Source of the DNA: Bacillota bacterium
GTDB taxonomy: Bacteria; Bacillota; Desulfotomaculia; Desulfotomaculales; Desulfallaceae
DNA length: 6,603 nucleotides
NCBI GenBank assembly: GCA_009781965.1
Contig: WQUS01000095.1
Span: 1 to 6,603 of the forward strand
Direction: 5' to 3'
Positions within the stretch are counted from its first letter, which is position 1. Each line of letters begins with the position of its first letter. Positions 1 through 5,360 of this stretch are shown piece after piece. The notes below the pieces were generated by a model. That model saw nothing but the letters and a program-made list of their open reading frames with translations, was not told the origin of the DNA and ran no database searches. The position numbers and the translations under genes are program-made.

Positions 1-987
1 GTGTCTGCTGATGCGGAGCAACCTAAAACTGTAAATAATTTTGAGCCGGTGGGTTTTGTTCACCGGCCGGTGTTGCCGCAGGAAGTGCTGAAAGGACTTA
101 ATCCGGGAGCGGCGGGCATATTTGTGGATTGTACCATTGGCGGCGGCGGCCACGCCCGGCTGCTGCTGGAAAGCGCCGGACCGGATGTGCGTTTGGTGGG
201 ACTGGATCGGGATCCTGAGGCCCTGGCGGCGGCAGCCGGGAATCTGGCGGCTTTTGCCGGCCGTTTCCAGCTGGCGCGGGCTAATTTTGCCAATCTGTCC
301 GCTGTGCTTGATGAATTGGATATTGACCTGGCGGACGGCTTTTTGTTCGACCTGGGCGTCAGCTCATATCAATTGGACAATCCCCGGCGGGGATTCAGCT
401 ACATGCATGACGCAACCTTGGATATGCGCATGGATCCCGCGGAGCGGTTAACTGCCAAACAGCTGGTTAACGACTTGCCTGAAGCTGAATTGGCCGCATT
501 AATCAGAACCTATGGCGAAGAACGGTGGGCCGCCAGAATAGCCGGCGCCATAGCCGGGGCCAGATCGGTCCGGACCATTAATACTACCGGCGAATTAGCC
601 GACATTATTAAACGGGCCATTCCGGCCGCAGCCAGGCGCGTTGGCCCTCACCCGGCCAAACGAACATTTCAGGCGTTGCGGATAGCGGTCAATAACGAAC
701 TGGATATTTTGTTCGCCGTCTTTAGGGCCGCGGTGGCCCGGCTGAAACCGGGCGGCCGGATTTGCGTTATTTCCTTTCATTCGCTGGAGGATAGGATTAC
801 CAAGGAGACTTTTTACGCGCTGGCCAATCCGTGCCGGTGCCCGCCGAAACTGCCATGTTCCTGCGGCCTTAAACCACAGCTGAAAATACTCACCAAGCGT
901 CCCGTAACTTGTGGAGAGCAGGAACGGGCTTTAAATCCCCGGGCTCGCAGCGCTAAACTGCGGGTTGGGGAAAAGGCCCGGTTCTAA
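1..987 (+). CDS. rsmH: 16S rRNA (cytosine(1402)-N(4))-methyltransferase RsmH (MraW)
   Basis: RsmH uses S-adenosylmethionine to methylate N4 of C1402 in the decoding centre of 16S rRNA; it acts in the cytosol on the small subunit. The 328-residue product is close to the usual family length. Visible family motifs are HRPVLPQEV (21-29), the glycine-rich SAM loop VDCTIGGGGHA (42-52), acidic GLDRD (67-71), FDLGVSSYQLDNPRRGFSY (116-134), DMRMD (141-145), HPAKRTFQALRIAVNNEL (217-234) and GGRICVISFHSLEDR (251-265). A CxC-x5-CxC cluster lies at 278-288, a pattern also found in other Firmicute homologues. The first codon is GTG at the first base of the window, so the RBS cannot be seen; the roughly 18 residues before HRPVL are slightly longer than typical. 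An internal GTG at 49 has no good RBS, so GTG at 1 is preferred. It is the first visible gene of a dcw operon; mraZ would be expected just upstream. Identity is certain, the exact start less so. Confidence 0.96.
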   Translation: MSADAEQPKTVNNFEPVGFVHRPVLPQEVLKGLNPGAAGIFVDCTIGGGGHARLLLESAGPDVRLVGLDRDPEALAAAAGNLAAFAGRFQLARANFANLSAVLDELDIDLADGFLFDLGVSSYQLDNPRRGFSYMHDATLDMRMDPAERLTAKQLVNDLPEAELAALIRTYGEERWAARIAGAIAGARSVRTINTTGELADIIKRAIPAAARRVGPHPAKRTFQALRIAVNNELDILFAVFRAAVARLKPGGRICVISFHSLEDRITKETFYALANPCRCPPKLPCSCGLKPQLKILTKRPVTCGEQERALNPRARSAKLRVGEKARF

Positions 988-995
988 AAAACCGG
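978..995 (+). promoter_or_regulatory. Small hairpin over the rsmH stop, next to the ftsL RBS
   Basis: CCGGTT (978-983) and AACCGG (990-995) are perfectly complementary and enclose a 6-base loop containing the rsmH TAA stop (985-987). The 3' arm ends inside the GGAAGGA ribosome binding site of ftsL (994-1000), taking up its first two G residues. If it forms in the mRNA, ribosomes finishing rsmH would open it, which suggests coupling of ftsL translation to rsmH. There is no T-run after it, so it is not a normal terminator. The pairing is seen in the sequence; the role is inference. Confidence 0.35.
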
Positions 996-1000
996 AAGGA
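994..1000 (+). promoter_or_regulatory. Ribosome binding site deciding the TTG start of ftsL
   Basis: GGAAGGA at 994-1000 lies 10 bases before TTG at 1011. No ATG or GTG in the ftsL frame lies between this site and the membrane segment, so the site supports TTG as the real start. An ATG at 1000-1002 is in another frame, overlaps the site itself, and stops after four codons. Confidence 0.7.
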
Positions 1001-1010
1001 TGAATATTTC

Positions 1011-1526
1011 TTGATAGTAGCCAGGGGGAAACCACAATATCATAGTTTACCCCAATTGCCTGGGGAAAAGAAACAGCAGCGTCCTAAAAGGGTTGTTCGT
1101 TCCCTGAAACTTAAAGGGAAAATAACTTTGCTTGGTTTGGTCGGTTTGTTCTTTTGTTCCAGCCTGATTATTGCCTTTTATTTTGCCCAGGTGCTGGTTA
1201 CCGGTCAGATGTTGAATGAAACCAAAGATGATGTGACGCAATTGAATAAAGAAAGCCAGGATCTGTATGCTCGGGTAACGCAATTTACCAGCCTGGACAA
1301 TATTGAAACGCTGGCGGTACACCGGTTGGGCATGGTAAAGCCGGAGAATGATCAGACCCTGCTGGTGCAAAGCGCCCAACCCAAGCCGGCGCCGGCGACC
1401 GGGACTGCCGCGGCGGCTGAAGAGAAACCTAAGCAGCAGGCAGAGGAAAAACCGGGACAAAACTGGGTTATCCGGGCTTTTACCAATATGCTTGGCCATC
1501 TGGAAGCCAGCATCAAAACTGGTTAA
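1011..1526 (+). CDS. ftsL: Cell division protein FtsL, with extended C-terminal tail
   Basis: FtsL is a bitopic membrane protein of the divisome. With FtsB/DivIC and FtsQ/DivIB it activates septal peptidoglycan synthesis by FtsW and its partner class B PBP. The 171-residue product has a basic cytoplasmic N-terminus (KKQQRPKRVVRSLKLKGK, 20-37), one hydrophobic segment (about 38-64), and then a heptad-like, coiled-coil-prone stretch (about 66-95). The typical FtsL-type HRLGMVKPE follows at 104-112. Sequence identity in this family is low, so the call rests on this layout and on the position between rsmH and the class B PBP. Residues 121-171 are an addition: a P/A/E/K-rich linker (121-150) and a possibly amphipathic end starting NWVIRAFTNMLGHLEA. 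The start is TTG with a GGAAGGA site 10 bases upstream. It begins 23 bases after rsmH and ends 25 bases before the PBP gene, with no terminator on either side, consistent with one operon. Confidence 0.88.
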   Translation: MIVARGKPQYHSLPQLPGEKKQQRPKRVVRSLKLKGKITLLGLVGLFFCSSLIIAFYFAQVLVTGQMLNETKDDVTQLNKESQDLYARVTQFTSLDNIETLAVHRLGMVKPENDQTLLVQSAQPKPAPATGTAAAAEEKPKQQAEEKPGQNWVIRAFTNMLGHLEASIKTG

Positions 1527-1539
1527 CCACGTCTTTTGC

Positions 1540-1544
1540 GGAGG
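1540..1544 (+). promoter_or_regulatory. Strong ribosome binding site fixing the PBP gene start
   Basis: GGAGG at 1540-1544 is 7 bases before ATG at 1552, close to ideal. The same reading frame is open back to about 1348, but that stretch is ftsL read in a different frame. A second ATG at 1567 is 22 bases from the site, too far. The start is therefore placed at 1552. Confidence 0.85.
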
Positions 1545-1551
1545 GGCTCGG

Positions 1552-3720
1552 ATGCGCGGAACGAGTATGAATATACGCAAACGTCTAACATGGACCTTTA
1601 TCTTGTGTGGTTTGGCTTTTATTGTGTTGGTGGGCCGGTTGGCTTGGGTGCAGTTTGTTCATGGCGCGGAACTGCAGGAAAAAGCCCTGGAAGCACGGAT
1701 GCAGGATATACCGGTGGAGGCCAAACGGGGTTCGATATTGGACCGTAACGGCAGAGAACTGGTGATTAGTATCAGCGTGGATTCGATTTACGCCGAACCG
1801 CGCCAGATAGAGAATCCCCGGGCCGCGGCGGACAAAATAGCGCCTATTTTAAACATGGATGCCGACCAGTTGTATCAAAAATTAACCAAGAAATCCGCCT
1901 TCGAATGGATTGAACGCAAGGTGGACAATGAAACTTCGGAAAAGATCAAAGCCCTTAATATTGCCGGGATTGGTTTTGTTGATGAAAGCAAACGCCATTA
2001 CCTGGAACCGGAATTGGCGCCCCATGTCCTTGGTTTTGTTGGCGTTGACAATCAGGGCCTGACCGGAATCGAGAAAAGCTATGATGAAGAACTGCGGGGT
2101 AAGCCGGGCCGGATTGTGATTGAACAGGACGCCGCCGGGCGTCAGGTACCAGAAGCTTTGCACCAGTACATACCGGCCGTGCAAGGTTCCGATCTGGTGC
2201 TTACCATGGATGAAACCATTCAGTATTTTGTTGAGCGCGAACTGGACAAAGCAGTGGCCACCTACAAGCCTAAGTATGCGATGGTGATTGTGATGGATCC
2301 AAAAACCGGCGGCATATTGGCTATGGGCAACCGGCCTACTTTTGACCCCAATAACTGGCTCAGTGAGCCACAGACAGTCTGGGACAAAAATCCGGCCATC
2401 TGGTACAATTACGAACCGGGTTCGACTTTTAAAATTGTTACCGCAGCGGCGGGGCTGGAAGAAAACGTAGTTAATGTCAACACAGGGTTTTACTGTCCCG
2501 GTTTTATCAAGGTATCCGGCACCACCATTCGCTGCGCCGATGTGGGCGGTCACGGCAGCGAAAGCTTTGCGGAAGTGGTGCAAAACTCCTGTAACCCCGG
2601 TTTTATTCAGCTGGGCCTTGATCTGGGGGCGCCGCGGTTTTACAAGTACTTGGATGCTTTTGGTTTTGACTTGCCTACCGGGATCAACCTGCCCGGCGAA
2701 GGCAATGGGATTGTAATTCCGGAGGCTCAGGCCAGTAAGTTGAACCTGGCCATCATGGCCATGGGTCAGTCGATTTGTGTTACTCCTATTCAGTTAATTA
2801 GCGCCTTGGCGACAATAGCTAATGACGGCGTGCTGGTGAAACCGCAGTTGGTCAAGGAAATCCGGAGTAACGGCCAAACGGTATTTTCCATGCGGCCGGA
2901 AAAGGTGCGGCAGGGTATCTCTGTGGAAACCGCCCGCCAGTTGCGCGGTTTGTTGGAAAATGTTGTATCCCAGGGTACCGGTGTCAATGCCGCGCTGGAA
3001 GGGTACCGGGTGGGCGGTAAAACCGGTACGGCCCAAGTGGTGGCTGAAGGAGGCCGCGGTTACGTCGATGGTAAGTATGTGGCTTCTTTTGCCGGGTTTG
3101 CTCCGGTTGATGATCCAAAGATAGTGATGCTGGTAGTGATTGTCGAACCCCAAGGGGCCTATTATGGCGGCGTAGTGGCGGCGCCGATATTCCAGGCTAT
3201 CGCACGGGACACCCTGCGTTACATGGGGGTGCCGGAAACCACTGCCGGAGGAAAACCAAAGAGTGCGAATGTCTCCGGAACGCCGGACGCTAAAATAACT
3301 GTCCCCGATGTGGTGGCTTACCCGGCTGACAAAGCCTGCCAGATCATTAAAAGTGCCGGTTTGCGGTGCGTCACCCGGGGCGAAGGCGGCCTGGTGCGCC
3401 AGCAGACCCCTGCGTCCGGCGCTGCCGTTGCGCCAGGCGTTACCGTAATCCTGGAGCTGGCGCCGACCGCCAGCGGCAACAGTGGCGGTACGGTGACAGT
3501 ACCTGATTTAAAGGGCTTAACCATTAAAGAAGCGGGCGCCGTGCTGGAAGAACTTGGTCTGCGCCTGTCGGCTGAGGGCAGCGGAGTGGCGGTAAGGCAA
3601 AGCTATAAACCGGGTGCCTCCGTAAAAAAAGATGTTCCGGTACGGGTGATATTTGAACCGCCGGTAAACAGCCGGGAGACAATTGCCGCGCCGCCCAAAT
3701 CCCAGACCTCAACCAATTGA
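1552..3720 (+). CDS. spoVD: Class B penicillin-binding protein, SpoVD/FtsI-type peptidoglycan transpeptidase with two PASTA domains
   Basis: This is a membrane-anchored D,D-transpeptidase that cross-links peptidoglycan stem peptides outside the membrane, at the septum (FtsI role) or in spore cortex (SpoVD role). The 722-residue protein has a short basic N-terminus, one membrane segment (about 12-33), and the PBP dimerisation domain with the class B motif RGSILDRNGRELV (59-71). The transpeptidase domain follows, with catalytic S291-T-F-K294, S346-C-N348 and K490-T-G492. Two PASTA domains lie at about 582-637 and 647-702, then a polar tail. C328 and C347 sit 37 and 56 residues after the catalytic serine, matching the redox cysteines recalled for B. 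subtilis SpoVD. The region around SCNPGF is also SpoVD-like. Two PASTA domains are more like PbpB/PBP2x than B. subtilis SpoVD, which has one. It is the only class B PBP between ftsL and murE, so a division role is likely whatever the name. Family is certain; the choice of SpoVD over FtsI is moderate. Confidence 0.9.
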   Translation: MRGTSMNIRKRLTWTFILCGLAFIVLVGRLAWVQFVHGAELQEKALEARMQDIPVEAKRGSILDRNGRELVISISVDSIYAEPRQIENPRAAADKIAPILNMDADQLYQKLTKKSAFEWIERKVDNETSEKIKALNIAGIGFVDESKRHYLEPELAPHVLGFVGVDNQGLTGIEKSYDEELRGKPGRIVIEQDAAGRQVPEALHQYIPAVQGSDLVLTMDETIQYFVERELDKAVATYKPKYAMVIVMDPKTGGILAMGNRPTFDPNNWLSEPQTVWDKNPAIWYNYEPGSTFKIVTAAAGLEENVVNVNTGFYCPGFIKVSGTTIRCADVGGHGSESFAEVVQNSCNPGFIQLGLDLGAPRFYKYLDAFGFDLPTGINLPGEGNGIVIPEAQASKLNLAIMAMGQSICVTPIQLISALATIANDGVLVKPQLVKEIRSNGQTVFSMRPEKVRQGISVETARQLRGLLENVVSQGTGVNAALEGYRVGGKTGTAQVVAEGGRGYVDGKYVASFAGFAPVDDPKIVMLVVIVEPQGAYYGGVVAAPIFQAIARDTLRYMGVPETTAGGKPKSANVSGTPDAKITVPDVVAYPADKACQIIKSAGLRCVTRGEGGLVRQQTPASGAAVAPGVTVILELAPTASGNSGGTVTVPDLKGLTIKEAGAVLEELGLRLSAEGSGVAVRQSYKPGASVKKDVPVRVIFEPPVNSRETIAAPPKSQTSTN

Positions 3721-3721
3721 T

Positions 3722-3741
3722 TGCGGGATCCGCATCGTGCG
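3722..3741 (+). other. Two mutually exclusive small hairpins just after the PBP stop
   Basis: TGCGG (3722-3726) pairs with CCGCA (3730-3734) around a 3-base loop, and CGCA (3731-3734) can instead pair with TGCG (3738-3741) around another 3-base loop. The middle arm is shared, so only one can form at a time. Stems are only 5 and 4 bp, so this could be chance; no function is claimed. Confidence 0.25.
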
Positions 3742-3761
3742 ATTGTTTTCTTGGCCAGCTC

Positions 3762-3786
3762 GCCGGGCCGGTAAAACCGGTCCGGC
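3762..3786 (+). other. Strong GC-rich hairpin in the spoVD–murE gap (possible attenuator or mRNA end)
   Basis: The arms 3762-3772 (GCCGGGCCGGT) and 3776-3786 (ACCGGTCCGGC) form an 11-bp stem with a single G·T wobble at 3767/3781 and an AAA loop. It is by far the strongest inverted repeat noticed between genes in this window. It is followed by AAAAGTGTTTCTCC, with no clean T-run, and by no T-run on the other strand either, so it does not meet the usual intrinsic terminator pattern. It may partly stop transcription, stabilise the 3' end of the upstream message, or be a chance product of the CCGG-rich composition. Confidence 0.5.
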
Positions 3787-3801
3787 AAAAGTGTTTCTCC
3801 A

Positions 3802-3850
3802 TTGCTTAGGTTAATTATGTAAAAAATAGAAATAATATTATTAATATTAG
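3802..3850 (+). promoter_or_regulatory. AT-rich leader upstream of murE, possible internal promoter or operator
   Basis: This stretch is sharply more AT-rich than anything else in the window. It contains a perfect 12-bp palindrome AATAATATTATT (3831-3842) and two copies of the palindromic octamer TAATATTA (3833-3840 and 3842-3849), one base apart. Candidate promoter boxes are weak: TTAATT (3811-3816) with TAATAT (3833-3838) at 16 bases, or TTGCTT (3802-3807) with TAGAAA (3827-3832) at 19 bases. It follows the strong hairpin and precedes the murE RBS, a place where a secondary promoter would make sense. None of the boxes is convincing on its own. Confidence 0.3.
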
Positions 3851-3854
3851 GTAC

Positions 3855-3861
3855 GGGAGGG
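3855..3861 (+). promoter_or_regulatory. Ribosome binding site deciding the TTG start of murE
   Basis: GGGAGGG (3855-3861) contains GGAGG ending 9 bases before TTG at 3870. The first downstream residues (LLSKLLADL) match the usual N-terminal helix of MurE, and no ATG or GTG lies in frame before that helix. TTG is therefore the likely start. Confidence 0.75.
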
Positions 3862-3869
3862 ACTGCTAC

Positions 3870-5360
3870 TTGCTGTTGTCGAAATTGTTGGCTGACCTGC
3901 CTCTGACATTGCCGGCTAAGGACCTGGCTGTGACAGGCATCGCTTACGATTCGCGCCGGGTGGAGCGGGGTTTCTTATTCGTCGCTGTTAAAGGGTTTCA
4001 AACAGATGGCCACCTGTACATTCAGGACGCGGTAAACCGCGGCGCCGCCGCGATAGTGATGCAGCAGGACCTGCCGGTACCGGAAGACGTGGTTAAGATT
4101 CTGGCTCCCGATACGCGCCGGCTGCTACCGCAGCTATCCGCCCGTTTTTTTGATTATCCGGCTCGGAAAATGAAAATGATCGGTGTAACCGGCACCAATG
4201 GGAAAACTACTACCACTAACTTGATTGAAAGTATTTACCGGGCTCACGGAGCTAAAACCGGTTTAATCGGCACGATCCATAACCGCATTGGCAGCCGCCT
4301 GCTGCCTGTGGAACATACCACCCCTGAATCTACTGATTTGCAAATTCTGCTGGCCGAGATGGCCGGCGCGGGGGTAGAATCGGTCACAATGGAGGTCAGC
4401 TCTCATGCCCTGGCCTTGCATCGGGTGGACCAATGCGAATTCGACACGGCGGTATTTACCAACTTAACTCAGGACCATCTGGATTTTCACGGCAGCATGG
4501 ATGATTATCTGGCGGCCAAGCTGATTTTATTTGAGCAACTGGGCCGCGAAACCAACAAAACCGGACCCAAGTGGGCAGTGGTGAATGCTGATGATCCGGC
4601 GGCGAAACGGGTCAAGGCCGCCTGCTCGGCGCCGGTGATTACATATGGGATTAAACGGCCAGCCGATATTGCGGCGAGAAATCTCAAGCTTAGCGCTCAA
4701 GGGGTTTATTTTACGGCGTTGATTCGGGAGGAAGCTATCCCCATGCACCTGAAACTAACTGCCCGGTTCAATGTTTATAACGCGCTGGCAGCTATTGGCG
4801 CCGGGGTGGCGGCCGGTATTCCACCGGCCATCATCAAAATGGCTCTGGAAGGAGTGGCCGGAGTGCCGGGCCGTTTTGAGCTGGTGGACCGGGGTCAGCC
4901 CTTTGCGGTGGTAGTTGATTATGCCCATACGCCGGACGGGTTGAAAAATGTGCTTGCTACCGCCCGGGAAGTGGCGAAGGGGAAAGTGATTGCCGTTTTC
5001 GGCTGCGGGGGCGATCGGGACCGGACCAAGCGTCAGCTGATGGGGGAGATTGCCGTTCGCTTGAGCAGTTTGGCGGTGATTACATCTGACAACCCACGTT
5101 CTGAGAATCCGCTGAATATAATAAATGATATTATGACCGGGGTGCAAAAAGCGCCGGGGGCCTTATACCAGGTGATCCCGGATCGCCGCCAAGCCATCGA
5201 CTGGGCCATCCGGACGGCCAAAACCGGCGATGTGGTGGTCATAGCGGGCAAGGGCCACGAGGATTATCAAATTATCGGCGATCTGCGGATGCATTTTGAC
5301 GACCGGGAGGTAGCCGCGGCGATACTGGATAATATTGTTAACGGGGAGCATGCCGGATGA
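3870..5360 (+). CDS. murE: UDP-N-acetylmuramoyl-L-alanyl-D-glutamate–2,6-diaminopimelate ligase MurE
   Basis: MurE is a cytosolic ATP-dependent Mur ligase that adds the third amino acid to UDP-MurNAc-L-Ala-D-Glu. The 496-residue product has full family length and three domains. The N-terminal UDP-binding domain (to about 100) includes GIAYDSRRV (23-31). The central ATPase domain has the P-loop GVTGTNGKTTT (105-115), HTTPES (149-154), EVSSHAL (175-181), NLTQDHLDFHG (198-208) and the lysine in YLAAKLILFE (K217) that is carbamylated in the family. The C-terminal domain starts near VPGRFE (332-337), with DYAHTPDGL (350-358) and GKGHE (460-464). DNPR at 407-410 is the established signature for meso-diaminopimelate rather than lysine, so the wall is probably of the DAP-direct type. 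The start is TTG with a good RBS. A 149-base gap separates it from the PBP gene, and its stop overlaps the murF start. Confidence 0.97.
   Translation: MLLSKLLADLPLTLPAKDLAVTGIAYDSRRVERGFLFVAVKGFQTDGHLYIQDAVNRGAAAIVMQQDLPVPEDVVKILAPDTRRLLPQLSARFFDYPARKMKMIGVTGTNGKTTTTNLIESIYRAHGAKTGLIGTIHNRIGSRLLPVEHTTPESTDLQILLAEMAGAGVESVTMEVSSHALALHRVDQCEFDTAVFTNLTQDHLDFHGSMDDYLAAKLILFEQLGRETNKTGPKWAVVNADDPAAKRVKAACSAPVITYGIKRPADIAARNLKLSAQGVYFTALIREEAIPMHLKLTARFNVYNALAAIGAGVAAGIPPAIIKMALEGVAGVPGRFELVDRGQPFAVVVDYAHTPDGLKNVLATAREVAKGKVIAVFGCGGDRDRTKRQLMGEIAVRLSSLAVITSDNPRSENPLNIINDIMTGVQKAPGALYQVIPDRRQAIDWAIRTAKTGDVVVIAGKGHEDYQIIGDLRMHFDDREVAAAILDNIVNGEHAG
5343..5360 (+). promoter_or_regulatory. murF RBS and ATGA overlap with murE
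   Basis: GGGGAG (5343-5348), inside the last codons of murE, is 8 bases before ATG at 5357. This ATG shares bases with the murE TGA stop (5358-5360). Such overlaps usually mean translational coupling, which would keep the two successive ligases in step. An earlier ATG at 5350 is out of the murF frame, and the in-frame ATG at 5366 is farther from the RBS. Confidence 0.8.

Noticed and set aside
122..451. Plus-strand alternative frame inside rsmH (and similar ones at 5335-5600 and 6009-6272 in murF)
   Set aside because: Trp/Cys-rich translations typical of the wrong frame of a GC-rich gene, with no family motifs and no independent RBS support.
832..867. CxC-x5-CxC cluster in RsmH as a possible novel metal site
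   Set aside because: A cysteine-rich segment at this place is common in Firmicute RsmH proteins, so it is a family feature rather than a new one.
1000..1014. Four-codon ORF (ATG AAT ATT TCT TGA) whose stop overlaps the ftsL TTG
   Set aside because: Its ATG overlaps the Shine-Dalgarno site itself and so has no room for initiation; a leader peptide is not supported.
1520..1529. Perfect palindrome TGGTTAACCA over the ftsL stop
   Set aside because: With any workable loop only about 3 bp can pair, and a 10-bp palindrome by chance is not surprising at this scale.
1348..1551. N-terminal extension of the PBP frame back to 1348
   Set aside because: It overlaps ftsL in another frame, gives an Arg/Pro/Cys-rich peptide unlike any PBP N-terminus, and the ideal RBS points to 1552.
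1882..2583. Long minus-strand open frame (233 codons) opposite the PBP gene
   Set aside because: It lies wholly antisense to a strongly conserved coding region and shows no recognisable domain. Other minus-strand frames (1047-1580, 2794-3153, 4755-5147, 5267-5824) are the same kind of shadow.
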